Shown piece by piece: positions 27,701-38,900 of a stretch of 64,000 nucleotides of DNA. Position numbers and translations under genes: made by a program. The first letter of the stretch is position 1. Each line of letters starts with the position of its first letter. A model generated the notes under the pieces. It was not told where the DNA came from. It did no database searches and saw only the letters and a list, made by a program, of their open reading frames with translations. The DNA is from Coturnix japonica (taxonomy: Eukaryota; Chordata; Aves; Galliformes; Phasianidae): assembly GCF_001577835.2 (NCBI RefSeq), contig NC_029521.1, forward strand, positions 14,973,830-15,037,829, in the 5' to 3' direction.

Positions 27701-30700
27701 AAACCATCAGGCTTCTCCCAGCCTTCTGCGTCTTTGTGTTACCCCAGTAGGGATCACAAGGTAACATCAGGAAGCTCCTTTGGAGAGCCTCTTTGTGTCC
27801 CCATGCCTCCCCACCCAGGCTGGGATGCAGCAGGATCTCTCACCTACAGATAGCCAGCCCCACAGCCCCCACTTTATGGCTGCTGTTGGGCTCAATCACT
27901 ATTCACCAGGCAAACTGAGGCACTGGAAGGCAGACCCATGAACTGAGGCCACCAACGCAAGGACAGGAAGCTTTAAGAAGCAAGCTCTCTGGATCTGGCT
28001 CGTGGCTCTCCCATGTAACCATGACACAACATTCCCTCTCCGCATGCTTGTTTGCCCTGGCACAGTGACAGCCCGCCCAAGCAGGCACGCATGATGAAAA
28101 GAGCAGGCAGGACTGACCCTCATGAAACAGGTCACTGAACCCTGAATCACCCATTTCCACCTCCATCCTGACAGCTGCGTGTTTGCTGGTGCTCGCACCC
28201 CTTCCGCGGGCCCAAGCCCAAGTGCACGCCTGGGCCTGACCCGGAGGTGCCGCGCACGTGGGCTGCGGGTGGTGGGGACGTGCTGCCCAGCCCTGCCTCC
28301 ATGCCTGGGGGCTGTGGGCCTGTGCTGCACAGCAGGCTACGAAGCAGCCCAGAGGGAGCAGGAGAGGCCATGGCTGAGCTCAGAGCCTGCAGTGGGGAGC
28401 TCTCTTCCAAAGAGAAAGCTCTCCTGAATTAAAAGCAGACCGAACCCCAGGCAGCCGGGATGTGTGAAGGACCAATTCCACCATGGCCTAGTTTCCTGAG
28501 GGAAGCATTAAAATCAGGCCAGGCAGCTTACATGGCCACTCCAACTCCTCCCTTTCCCAAGGGCAGAAACTAGAGGGTTACAAACATACCTTCCTATGGG
28601 GAGGAGCTGGCAAAGCCGGGAGATTCCTCACATTTGGGAAATATAATGATTGCAAGGCAGGGAGCCCTCTAAGCTTTTCCTTCTGCAATTGAACATACCC
28701 GAGCTAGAAAGATAAACCCTGCACACTGCTGAGCACCCTGCTGCTCCTGCTGGCACTGGCTGCCTCCACAGCCCAGCCACTGGCCATCCCTCCCTGCTTC
28801 TCTAATTAATGTCACTGAGCGTGTGATTCTCCAAGCTGCTGGAGAATTCAGAGGCAGTCCCTCAAGAAGAGCTGTGAGAAATGGCTTTTAATCCAGAGAA
28901 CAGGCAAATAAAAATCCTGCCCATTCCAAAGTGTCAGATATTCTCATCTGACATTTTGGCAGGAAGGCACAGTTTTCTTCCTTGGCTGGAAGACAATCAA
29001 CCAAAAAGACTGAAGACTTGTCTATGCAGGAAAAATTCCCAGCAGAGATCTGGTGGTATAATTAGACGGGTAATACTCCCCATATGGACATGCTGCTTCC
29101 ACAATAAGAATGTGGGGTTGGAACTGCATTTTTCTCCTCTGCGATGGATTATGTCACAGTCAGAGTTACATAGGAGGAAGAGGGAGAGTGCAAAGGAAAC
29201 AGCAGAGAAGAAAAAAAAAAATACTTCTTATGCGTTGCAGTAGACAAGCGAGGAATTTTATCGACATACCTTTGCTGCTAGAATTACACTGACATAATCA
29301 AACAGGTCATTTCTCACATGTAAACTAATCACAAATCAAAAGGGCCATAAAATGGCCGTGAAACAGCTCCACCGTTACAGATCTGGTGGAAAGGACTGGG
29401 GGGGGGAGGGAGGGAGAACTGGGCAGCTATTTAGCTGGAGACCGGGGAAACCAGGAGAAAAAACACCCACAGTTTTTTTATCCTTTCATGGTCACCGTGA
29501 TTCCTACAGCTCCCATCAAGGACAATGGGACAGGAACTGATCTGGGGTCTGGAGCTGAGAGAGGGAGAGCATCAACTAAATCATCTTTGTGAGCTCTCTC
29601 TCCTTTCTGAATGACTTTGCAGCTCTCACATGCACAACAGATGTGCTCCCCATCTCCACGCCCCCCCACGTACCCTCCCAGCATCAAACACTGTATAGGT
29701 GATCCTGGTAACCAGACAGCTCTACAGCCAGCTGCAGCTCCCAGGGTTCAGCCTAGGGCCCCAAGGGCACTGGATCTCAGGTCCCACATATTTCAATATA
29801 CCCAATGTGACCCAGGGACAGGATTCTTCCCAGCCTCCAGGATATGCCCCAAAGTACACGTCAAGACCAAGGAACGTGGTCTGAGCACGCTGTCCTTGGC
29901 ATCCATTTCAGATGGTGAAAGGATTATAATTATTTACATCACAGCATCCCTGGAAGGTCATAACACCTGCACAAAAGGACGGGAAGAGCCACCACGTGCT
30001 GGTGACAGGGGAGGCAGGGGGCTTTGGTTTATCTCCCATTTCTCAGCACAGACAGAACAGGGAAGGATGAGAATGCGAGAGCAGGAGCAGCACGATCAGC
30101 CCCTGCATCTTGGGCAGGGTGACGGCCGGAAGGCAAACAAAAAATAAATAAATAAAATCTCAAATGTTCTCTAACTCTACGTATCTCCCCAGTGCCGGGT
30201 TGTTATTCAAGCTGTCTTCTGCCAAAAATGGGCCGTCTCCCCAATGTTTGCTCGGCTTTGGCAATGCAGACAGTCATTCATTTCATCTGGGCAGCTGGCC
30301 GCTTTCACCTTGCGTCTGTCCTAGAGACGCTCCTTGCTGCAATACTTGGCTTAAAAACGCTGCAGAGAGCCCTTGCTTTTTGGAAAATTAATAAAAAATA
30401 CAAGCCGCAGCCCGGGCGCTCCACTCCCTAAATCCCCACGACCTTATACCACAAAGGACTTATCCCCTGCTAGCAGCTTTGGATGGATGTTTTAAAACAA
30501 GCCCGTATTTCACGCTCAGTCTATTCGAGAGCGCTCCCCCCTCGCCAAACCGAGTCCGGGCGCTACTCCCAGCGGCAGATGCCCCCGTTTCATTCACCGT
30601 CTCCCGATGAGGCTGAGCGATGCCCTACGAGCGCACCGAGCACCTTCGCCTCCCGACCGAGAAGTGGATCGCGCCGCCACGCACATTCGTGTGCCGCGGT

Positions 30701-30795
30701 CACGCTTGGATGCCCGGCCGTTCCTGTAAGCAGGACGAGGCGAGGAGCGGACAAAGCCCTCCGCTTACCCCGTCTTGTAGCAAGTGAGCAGGCAT
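15552..30795 (-). CDS. SCD: Stearoyl-CoA desaturase (delta-9 desaturase), spliced CDS, 6 exons
   Basis: SCD is an ER-membrane di-iron enzyme that puts a delta-9 double bond into stearoyl- and palmitoyl-CoA, using cytochrome b5 as electron donor. Joining 30795-30769, 27321-27045, 21611-21481, 18692-18487, 17133-16901 and 15751-15552 gives 1,074 nt, or 357 residues plus stop; human SCD has 359. All five introns are GT-AG and the frame holds throughout. The protein starts MPAHLLQDG, whose first eight residues match human SCD. The first hydrophobic segment covers about residues 69-92. The histidine ligands are all present: HRLWSH at 118-123, HRVHH at 155-159, NSAAH with H267, and HNYHH at 296-300. 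Exons 3, 4 and 5 are 131, 206 and 233 nt, the sizes I recall for the human gene. The protein ends KTGDGxxKSG-like (GDGSHKSG). SCD5 is unlikely, because the N terminus and synteny are those of SCD. The gene looks intact. Confidence 0.98.
15752..16900 (-). other. SCD: SCD intron 5
   Basis: A 1.15-kb intron between the exons carrying H267 and the last His box. Nothing recognisable was seen. Confidence 0.85.
16901..17133 (-). CDS. SCD: SCD coding exon 5 (residues 214-291)
   Basis: A 233-nt exon with a TTCCAG acceptor and a GTACGT donor. It encodes the third and fourth hydrophobic segments (about VVLLCFTVPTVVPWYFW and the following IIISFFIP region) and NSAAHMFGNRPYD, which carries the iron ligand H267 and N263. 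Confidence 0.97.
17134..18486 (-). other. SCD: SCD intron 4
   Basis: A 1.35-kb intron. It contains a three-copy imperfect tandem repeat at 17,844-17,923, listed separately, and an unclassified block upstream of it from about 17,530. Confidence 0.8.
17844..17923. repeat. Imperfect tandem repeat, about 3 copies, period 27-30 bp
   Basis: Three units begin at 17,844, 17,871 and 17,901. Each has the form TTGTAYTAYTTC..CTGTA followed by a short variable tail. It lies inside SCD intron 4. Confidence 0.75.
18487..18692 (-). CDS. SCD: SCD coding exon 4 (residues 146-213, second His box)
   Basis: A 206-nt exon with a TTGCAG acceptor and a GTGAGT donor, ending in phase 2. It contains WARDHRVHHKFSETDADPHN, with ligands H155, H158 and H159, and the conserved GFFFSHIGWLLVRKHP stretch. 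Confidence 0.97.
18693..21480 (-). other. SCD: SCD intron 3
   Basis: A 2.8-kb intron between the exons carrying the first and second His boxes. Nothing recognisable was seen in it. Confidence 0.8.
21481..21611 (-). CDS. SCD: SCD coding exon 3 (residues 102-145, first His box)
   Basis: A 131-nt exon with a CTCCAG acceptor and a GTAAGC donor, ending in phase 0. It encodes the second hydrophobic segment and the first iron-binding box, HRLWSH (H118 and H123). Confidence 0.97.
21612..27044 (-). other. SCD: SCD intron 2
   Basis: A 5.4-kb intron, the longest of the gene. I see no gene, no clear transposon and no structured RNA in it. Short ORFs show no recognisable domains. Confidence 0.8.
27045..27321 (-). 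CDS. SCD: SCD coding exon 2 (residues 10-101)
   Basis: The exon follows a CTCCAAG acceptor and ends at TGG-G before GTAAGC (phase 1). It encodes the variable cytosolic N-terminal region, starting EFSPASS, and the first transmembrane hairpin strand (YVWRNIILMSLLHLGAIIG, about residues 69-87). In mammals the N-terminal part carries signals for rapid protein turnover; that role is family knowledge and is not visible here. Confidence 0.96.
27322..30768 (-). other. SCD: SCD intron 1
   Basis: A 3.4-kb intron with no recognised gene. It holds a CpG-rich patch at about 28,180-28,270 that includes a CACGTG E-box (28,255-28,260), and a G-run (29,398-29,415) able to form a G-quadruplex. ORFs here are non-conserved. 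Confidence 0.85.
28180..28270. promoter_or_regulatory. CpG-rich patch with an E-box in SCD intron 1
   Basis: A short island of CpGs in otherwise CpG-poor intron, with GCGCACGTGGGC holding CACGTG at 28,255-28,260, a USF/ChREBP/MYC-type core. It is about 2.6 kb inside the gene and could be an intronic element. Function is inferred. Confidence 0.35.
30769..30795 (-). CDS. SCD: SCD coding exon 1 (residues 1-9)
   Basis: This exon encodes MPAHLLQDG and ends at a GTAAGC donor in phase 0. The ATG was chosen because MPAHLLQD is shared with mammalian SCD and because no other ATG lies between it and the predicted transcription start about 105 bases upstream. Confidence 0.95.
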
Positions 30796-30900
30796 GTGGC
30801 TGCTGTGTCCCTCGGCGGCGGTGCGCGGATGTCCCCGGTGGCTGCGGCGGCTGCTGCTGCTGCGGGACTCTGGCTGCTGTCGGCCCCTCACCGGGCGAGT
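30796..30900 (-). other. SCD: SCD 5' untranslated region (predicted)
   Basis: From the ATG up to the start site expected about 30 bases below the TATA-like box. It is very GC-rich, with a CAG/CCG-like trinucleotide run, and has no upstream ATG. The exact transcription start is inferred. Confidence 0.6.
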
Positions 30901-30928
30901 TGTGCGGCTGGGGAGGCGGGTGCGGAGG

Positions 30929-30935
30929 TATTTAA
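30929..30935 (-). promoter_or_regulatory. SCD: SCD TATA-like box (TTAAATA)
   Basis: On the SCD strand the sequence is CCGCTTAAATACCTCC in an otherwise GC-rich context, about 135 bases upstream of the ATG. Its position suits a focused promoter with a start near 30,900. Confidence 0.65.
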
Positions 30936-31146
30936 GCGGGGCCGGGCTCTCGGCACCCCGGCCTCCCTGTGACCCCCTGCCCACTGCGAGATGCGTGGGG
31001 TCAGCGCAGCGGGCGGCGAGTATCAGCGGGGGTTTGGCTCTCGGCGTGCCCGGGAGGGGAGGAGGGGCGGACCAAGGGGGCGGGAGGAAGGATGCTGAGG
31101 AAGAGGAGGATGGCGAGGGCCAGGCTCTCGCATGATGCCTGGCTGC

Positions 31147-31200
31147 TTTTTTTCTTTTTTTTTTTTTTTTCTTTTTTCCTTTTTTTTTTTCCTCCCCCTC
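31147..31200. repeat. Poly-T/pyrimidine tract in the SCD promoter
   Basis: A near-continuous T/C run of about 50 bases, purine-rich on the SCD strand, sitting between the core promoter and the NF-Y/SRE module. Such tracts are length-variable and can exclude nucleosomes. Confidence 0.85.
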
Positions 31201-31208
31201 GCGAGCCG

Positions 31209-31213
31209 ATTGG
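31209..31213 (-). promoter_or_regulatory. SCD: Second CCAAT box (NF-Y) of the SCD promoter
   Basis: CTCAGCCAATCGG on the SCD strand, 39 bases closer to the start than the first CCAAT. Paired NF-Y sites at roughly four helical turns are common in SREBP-responsive promoters. Confidence 0.6.
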
Positions 31214-31251
31214 CTGAGGGAAATTTGGTGCCACCTCGTTTTGCCCTCGCC

Positions 31252-31272
31252 ATTGGCTGCCCGCAATCTGCT
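31252..31272 (-). promoter_or_regulatory. SCD: SCD sterol/PUFA response module: SRE plus NF-Y site
   Basis: On the SCD strand AGCAGATTGCG (31,272-31,262) is followed five bases later by CCAAT (31,256-31,252). This SRE-like motif next to an NF-Y box is the known SREBP-1c and polyunsaturated-fatty-acid response arrangement of mammalian SCD promoters. It lies about 350 bases upstream of the predicted start. It implies insulin/SREBP induction and PUFA repression; function is inferred from the motif. Confidence 0.8.
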
Positions 31273-32708
31273 GTTCGCTCCCCGCGGCGCGCACCCTGCC
31301 CGGCCGCTGCTGCGGGCGCGCACCGCGGCTCCGCTCGTTGCTCTGTTCTGCAGCCGCCCCCCTGCACCGGGGCTGCTCAGAGCGAAGCAAGAGGGGAGCG
31401 GGGACCCCTCCTTGGGCAGCGAGTTGGAAAGAAGGGATTTCATTGTCAAACAGCTGCTCTGTGCTGGGAGCTCTGCAGAGAGCTTCATGCATATGTACAT
31501 GTATTATTATTATTTTTTTTTTGTGTGGAGAAAAGTGCATTCACAACTGCATGTCTGGATCACATGTATGTGTATAAGGGTTTATCTTGATGTACACAGT
31601 CTGGAAAACGCTGGCTGTAACCTTTAAAATGAATTCCTGGGCATTTTCCACCAGCAAACTGTTCTTTCTGGTAAAGGGTGGAAGAAAGGGGAAAAAAAAT
31701 ATAAAAGCTCTGGTTGGTATCAGCTATTTTCTGTTAAACGTTCTCACCAGCCCCAGTAACAGAACCTGGACTTCCTTGTTGCTGGGGCTCTTTGCCAGGG
31801 AGACGTTTCCCATTAAAAGTGAAGAGGGCCTTCCAGCTGCTGCCTTCCTGGTGAGGCAGCTGAGGTAGCTCCCCTAACCCCACCATGCGGACACCATGCC
31901 AGGCGCCTTCAGGTGTTCAGCAGAAAGGTTTGGGATGCCCCAGTGCCATTTACCCAGCTGCAGTGTGCCCCATGTTCAGGCAGTGCCCACCCCTCGCACA
32001 GGACTCACAGTGGAACAGAGACATCAAAAGCCATGTTGAATTGTGCCCGTACCCACTGAGCCATATCCTGCCTATGCAGCTATCTCTTAGTGAAGGAGCC
32101 GACCAAATGAGGTGCAGATGCACAACTGCTTTCTTGCAGAGTCAGTCCATCCCTGGGCTGACCTGGCTCACATACAGTGGGGCTGATTCAGTGGCAGCTG
32201 TCAAAAGTGAGCTGCATTGTATTCACTGGGATGGAAAAGTGACAAAGAAAAATAACAGCAGTTCAGTTGTTTTCTGTATCCAGAGGTGGCTGGCAAAGGG
32301 GAACAAATGTGTCTCTCCTTTTTCATCTCACTGTGATGGATGAAGAGGTCTGAGAGGGGTCTGTGCTTTAGTTTTACATTGGAAAATCGAGTCTTGCCTA
32401 CTCTCAGACACAATAATGAAAGAGAGAACCCACAACAGAAGACGTTCCTAGACAGTGAAAGCTGGCATGAGTCAGAGAGGGATTTTAACCATCTCTTTTA
32501 AGGCTCTCTGTTAGATGCTTGGTTGACAGTGCTGATGGTTACTGAACACTGGAGAGAAACAATGATTTAGTAAAAGATTCTCCTTACTTTGTATGCGAGT
32601 GTTGGAAGAACACTGTGCTGTAAGCACCATCCTAAGGAAAGAAGAGAAAGAAAAAAAACAGGGTAATAAATGAAAGTAATAAGGTGGTACTTGGGTACTT
32701 GTTGATTC

Positions 32709-32730
32709 ATATATATGTGTGTGTGTGTGT
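32709..32730. repeat. TA/GT microsatellite
   Basis: ATATATATGTGTGTGTGTGT, intergenic. Confidence 0.9.
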
Positions 32731-35700
32731 AGCATCTTGTGCCACATGGTTAAAATAACCTCAGTGCCACAGACCAGGGACATGCTACCAGCTGGTAAAA
32801 AAGAGGCTCTTGGGGATTCCAGGGTTGAACTTTGCAGAAACCAAGACCAACTGTGGCCCTTTCCTTTCCCACCAGTTTCTTTCTTCAGATGCAGACCATG
32901 GCCAAAAGGAGACTTACAGGGTAGCAAGACTTCGCCGTTCTCTAAGATGTGCACTGCTTGCCTCCACAGGACAGAAGTGAGGGGCTGCCAGGGTGGCAGG
33001 GCTGGGATCTGGCAGCTTTTCCATCAAGGGAGAGCTGTCCGGCTGTGCCTCCCGTAGAAGCACCTTTGCTGGTGGAGTTCACTAACATCTCTTAGGAAAG
33101 ATTCAACTTTAGTCATCGTCTCCAGGAAAGTTATTCAAATCTTCTGCATCTGGTGAGTGCTGCCTAAGGTCGTGGTCTTCTCTCAATGTGCTGAAGCAAT
33201 GCCAGGAGTGGGGCACAGGGCAGCAATGAGCAGCGGCAGCTGTACCATGAGCAGATCAGACCGTGAACTTCAGCAAGGGTTTCATCACAAATGCACAGTG
33301 CTAATGATAGGCTGGTTTCACCTTTCTGAGAAGCCCCCCATGACTTCACAGCCTGGCCCAAGCATTACAGTAGTGAAAAGCTCTTGCAAAGTCCTCTCTG
33401 TTAGAGGATCTCAAAGCGGGTTATCAAAGCTGAGTAAAGAGAAGCAGTGGCATCATCAGCAATTTATCTGTGAACAGATCTATAAGAGGAAGCATTTGCA
33501 TCCCTCTCATAGGATGTGCTAACCAACCACTGACAAGATTCAGGAATAAAACAGGAGCAAGCCTGAGCTAGTTAATTTCATTGAAACATTGTCTTACCCA
33601 CTCTCCCCTATAAATAAGTAAATAAAGAAGTATTGCTTTTCCACACAGCAGCTGAGTTTTGCAAGAAGATTTCATCTGGTGTTGACATATTGGAAATTTT
33701 AGTGAATCTCCTCAGTTGCCCCCTATGAAGTGTTGAAAAACCACACACTGCAAAGCTTGTTGCAAGGTTTACAAGGTTTGCTTCATGTTATTTGTTTATC
33801 TTATTTTACAGCATTCCTCATCTCTCCCCCCTGCCTCTTTTTTTTTTTTTTCTTTCCTATTTCACCATCAGAATTTGAGAGGAAAGAAGCTGAAAGCTGG
33901 GGAAAGAGCTGATCCGCTCCCCTTCCCCACTGCTAAAAATAAAGGTTTGCAAAAAATCTGCCAGGATTACTTCTTATTTTCTGCATCTCTTGCATTGTTT
34001 TCCTGAAGAAGCGTGAAGCAATTGAACCTTCAGAGGTTTTCTTTGGAAAAGGAGACTCATGCCAAGGCCTTTAATCCAAGAAGTGCAGGGGTGGTTTAAT
34101 GCCATTTCATCAGTCCTCCTTTCTTCTTCCTCCCTCCTCTCATACAGAATCTGCCTTTCAAAGGCTTTTAGCCCTCTATGAAGAGCAGATGAACATCAGT
34201 GTGTTACACCACTGACAGCAGTTTCATGGGTTAATGGTTCTCTACTTCTCAATAGATTTGACTTCTGGGCACAGTTACCTCTTGCAGAGAAATGAGGTGA
34301 CAGCCCTGGGCTACAGAATGAGTTGGGACAAGACTTAGCTTTGGCTGCAGCATGAACTCCTGACTGAAAGATAAGGTGGTGGCAGCTGCAGGTTTGCCAG
34401 GACCCTCATTTCCAGGAACTCAGAACTAGGGATCAGATCCCAGCTCTCCAGGTCTCTACCCTCGTTTAATGTGGCTTTCTCCCTGTGCATTCTCTTTTGG
34501 AATCATGCACTCTTCCTCAGCCAGGAAGATGGCAAATGAGTTTCCTTTCTAACATGGAAAGCAAAGACTCTTGTGTATTTACCTGGCCTGAGGCTTGGAC
34601 TCTGGGGAATCTATCATGGTGTTTACCAAAAGTGAAATTTAAGTTTACAGGGACTGGCATCAACTTGCTTGCTTACTTGCTCTCAGGTTTATTCTCTCCA
34701 TGAAACATCACATTCTGCTCCACAAATTCAGTGGATCCCACAGATCCCTGGAAATACCCTGTCCCATCTCTCTCTTAAGGCATGGCTGCATTCAAGATAT
34801 GTTACCTCTTTAGCTAACAGCTATTCCTAGGATGTTTCCAGAAGAGCAGCAGCAGCCACTGTCTCAGCTGCTTTTCCACAACAGCCTTGGGAAGGGCTGT
34901 GGCTGAAAGAAGCTGGCTTTGCCATCCTCCTCTGGTTGAGTGGGGGGTGTATGGTTAAAAGGAGGGGGTGAGATCTGAGAAATCATCAGCATCTGATTGC
35001 AAGGGTCCGAAGGGAAAGCCGATGTAATTCGGATGAAGGACCATGCCTCTGAGCTGTGAGCAGAATGGCTGAGTTCACTGCCACTGGCACGAAAATCTTA
35101 TCAGCACTGAGAATTTGGCTGAAAATAGGCTGATGATAGCGACAGGGTGCTTATCTCTGCACTTTGCCCCTTCCCATCTCTTCCAACTTGCCTTAGCCTC
35201 AGGACCCCTGCCCATCCTCCCCTCCTGTTACCCCAAACAGGCTGCGCTCCCAGCCCTGGGGCTGCCAGCAGCAAGAACCCAGCCGGTATTGTCTAAACAG
35301 GGCTATACAATGGACAGCATTGTTGACACTGGATTTTTGCCCTCATTAAAGATGACCTCACAGCCCACCCCTTGGGCACTTCAGCCAGCCCCTTCGGACT
35401 GTGAGGCTGTCTTTTGAACTTGGGTAAATAAATTGGGAGGGGAGGGGAAGAAGGGGATGGAGAGCAGAGGAACACTGCAGTCATTGTGCTGCCACCCTCT
35501 CCTCAGCACTGGTGTTCTCTGGTGTCTTTCTACCCACACTGGACATGGCAGGCCAGGTGCCAAGGAGCCAGCATGCCAAACACCCTTCCCCACTATCCCA
35601 GCCTTCATTCACCAGGCAGGACCATCTGTGGTCCTGCACCCTCCTTTCTACAAGATGCAACTTGCCGTAGTCACTTCAGCCACCCTTTCTTTTCCAGTTC

Positions 35701-35837
35701 TCCCGCGCCTTTCCTATCCACACCTTCTGCCCCTTCTCTTTTGGCTGTGACCATCCTCAGCCATCTTCTGCTGCTGGCACTGTGAAAGTGCTTAGTGAGG
35801 GCCAGGGTAAATGCTCACTACAAGTGGCAGATCTTCT

Positions 35838-35955
35838 GACCCAGCTTAGGTTGCTCATGGCCTGATCCAGCCTTGCCTTGAATGTCTCCAGGAATATGGT
35901 ATCAACCACATCTCTGGGCAACCAGTTCTAGTGCCTCACCACCCTCACTGCACAA
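35838..35955 (-). mobile_element. CR1 LINE fragment
   Basis: Contains CTTGAATGTCTCCAGGAATA, CAACCACATCTCTGGGCAAC, and CAGTTCTAGTGCCTCACCAC, the reverse complement of CR1 near its RT/3' UTR junction. Confidence 0.88.
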
Positions 35956-38900
35956 GTGAAAGAAGAAATGACAGAGGGAGAACCTGCTGGATCCTCATCC
36001 CATCCTTTCCCACACTACACTTGCCAGTGGCACACGAAGGAAAACCCCAAAGATGGGGTGTGCCTCTCCCTGTCTGCCATCCCCAACTTTGCCTACGTCT
36101 ATGCTTCAGTCTCCTTTAAAGTGAATGCTTTCTTTCCTTTTGGGCAATGGGACTAGAGCAGAGAGCTGCCTTTGTGTTCCTTCACTGGCAAGCCCTGATA
36201 TTTCTCCTATGTCTCTTCATTTATCCCAATGAAGCACTGTGTCTTGCGATCAGGAATAGGAGAAAGTTGATGGCTTCACACAAACTCTCTGGAATGCTGC
36301 GTTTTCCCAGTGAGTTTTATTACTTAGAGCTGCCTTCTCTGAGCTATTTACACACATACTGCATCTTGGCTAGAAGAGGAATTGTGGTTTATCCCAGAAA
36401 GTGTTTGCTACATGAGTTTAATATTCTTCCTTTCCCTATCCAGAGGATGAGGGCCAAAGTGTCCTGCAGACCATTATAACACTACAACTGGACCACCAGC
36501 CTTGCATTAATCCAACGTTAACAAAGCCATGACGTGACCTCACAGGTATTGACAGGATTAGGGAAGTGTATTGATTCATGCTACATTATCTTTGTCCATG
36601 CCAACTCTTTGGTAAAGCAAGACAGATAGGAGGCATCATTTCTCACAGACAAACAGCTGAGGACTGTTATTTCAAGGTACAAAGTCCTCACCTGCTCCAA
36701 CATGTGAACACTAACCAGACCACACAGCTGGGGTGCAGCTGGCCTTAATAACGTTCAGCTACTGCCCATACCAAAGCTTAATATTGTAAGCAAGGAGAGT
36801 AGAGTTGGATCTGCCACTGCAGCCCCAAAGTCGCACTCAGTCAGCATGGGCAGGAGGCTTCTCTCATCTTTTTTTTTTTTTTTTTTGTTTTTTTCTTCTT
36901 TTCTGTGTATAAATGAAGGTGGTACTTGTGTTGTTTGTCCAAATTCATACACAACTGAAAATCCCTCACAGTTCCCATCTGCCTTTCACCACTACCTGTG
37001 AAGGGCTGCAGCAGTGTGCAGCACTGGCTCAAGAAAGAACATTTGGAGTTCTGAAGGAGAGAGATGCAACGAGCTATTATGTTTCTATTGGGAACGATTT
37101 TAGGTTTGCTGCTGGGAATGAAGCCCTTACCTGCCCGCCTGGTTTTGCTGCCTTTCCAGGTCTTTGAAGAACCTGTCTGCCCTGTCCTCCTTTATAGAAA
37201 GGAGCTGGAAACTCACTCGTCCCCTTCCACATCCATTTCCTCTCTTCAGGAAATGGCTGCAGACCTGTGGGATTATGTTACTTTTGGTGGGTAAAATGAC
37301 GTATGTTAACTATGTATTTTGAGTGCTAATACAGGGAGAGATCTGTTGTGAGTGTAAATTCAGTCCTTCACAAGTAACGATTAAGAGACTCTGCAACCCA
37401 CTGTCTACTGTCAGTTATTTCTGATGACCTTTATAAAGCTTGCTCGTTTTGTCTCTTAAGCTTTGTGCTGGTGTCAAGATAGAAGTCCCGTTCAGTCCAC
37501 AAAGGCTTCTTACAAAGTCTGGACCTCCAGGCACTGGAGAGCTGCAGCTGATGATTGCCCACCACATGCATTCACACATTTGCACAGTGTGTATTTGGCA
37601 CATTTAAAGGTATGTCTCTTGCTTCTTCCATGCTGTGATGGAGGGGTCACATTTCCAGATAATTCAGTTATAACCTTCTAGAAGAACCCGTGTGGGTACG
37701 GAAATTAATTCAGCTTTCTCTGGCTGACAGCAGGTCTTTTTATCCATAAGTCTTTGCAAAAGGATGTACGGTAAGGGCAAAGTAGCAGGGTTGCTATCTT
37801 CACTATGAATTTTGATGTAGTTACACGGCATTGCCGTGGCTGTTCTTTCACTCCTACCTCTACCTAGATAAGTATTGTTTGCAGAAGTTCTGGGGAAACA
37901 TACTGACAGCACACAGCTGGAAGGCTGCTAGCATGGTGCTAGGAACTGTACCTGTGGTAGGGTTACTCACTTTTCCTGCTGATAAACATGATAGCAGAAA
38001 GATCAGACTTCCTACTTCTGTGGTCTGTAATAAACAAGCAAGAGTCAGAAATCTATTGGAGGTCTTCCTGCTTAGGTACACAAGGATGTCCCAGCCAAGT
38101 CACAGCTTCTGAAATATCCTTGGATCCCTCCACAAGGACCCCAGCATCCCAGCTAACTTGCGTGGGTACAGAGGTAGGGTGAGCTTGGAAAGTGCTGGAA
38201 CACAGGTAATAGCTGGCTGATGTGCAGACACACAATGTTGCCAGTGACTGGTAGGGCTCAGGCTCCTCTTTCACCACCTCTTTCTCAATCTGTCAAAAGT
38301 GGGCTCAGCCAGATGATTGGCTCATCCCTGAATGTCAAGCACACATAGCATCTAAGCCTAACACTGATGCCAGCCTCTGGCTTGTTTTAAAAGCCACTTG
38401 AGCCCTTCTTACCTTGTTTTTCTATCCTCATGTATTGTTTGCAATGATATGATCAGGAATTAAGAGAAACACAAAGTGCAGTACAACGTAGGACCATGCA
38501 GGTTGAGTTAATGCCATTGCTCTGTGAACAAATGATCTTAATCTAAAAAATGCTTTAGTTAGAGCAACTGCTGGGACAGAGGTAGAAAGGTGGTGAATCA
38601 TTTCCAGCTCTTGAGAAATCTGTTCTTCTGCTCTCTAGCCAGGACCTGGCCAGTCCCATCAGCCCGAGAATCATGGGAGCAAGCTTAGGACATGCTGGGA
38701 GAGGACTAGGCAGTGCTTTAGTGCCCAGAGTCCTTCCATCAGTTTCCAAAAGAGCCAGGACTTCCCATTCTGCATTTCTTCCTTGGAGAGTGTTACTGGA
38801 TCTCCAGAGATTCCCTGGCCTCAAGGTGCAGGGATTCATATTTTCCCCTCATGCTGCTGGAATTATTATAGCCATTTTTTCCACCTTTGGGGACTGTCTG

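Larger units (their letters stand above)
30500..31390. promoter_or_regulatory. SCD: CpG island over the SCD promoter and exon 1
   Basis: High G+C and many CpG dinucleotides run from intron 1 across exon 1 and the promoter. The island is interrupted by a T-rich (A-rich on the SCD strand) tract at about 31,147-31,200. Its limits are visual estimates. Confidence 0.75.

Noticed and set aside
27899-28410. Overlapping frames of 87-143 codons in SCD intron 1
   Set aside because: They fall in a CpG-rich patch with no conserved motif and are shadows of base composition.
30700-31500. 266-codon minus-strand open frame across the SCD promoter
   Set aside because: It runs through the TATA-like box, the poly-A/G tract and the CCAAT boxes. 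Only its MPAHLLQDG segment is real coding sequence.
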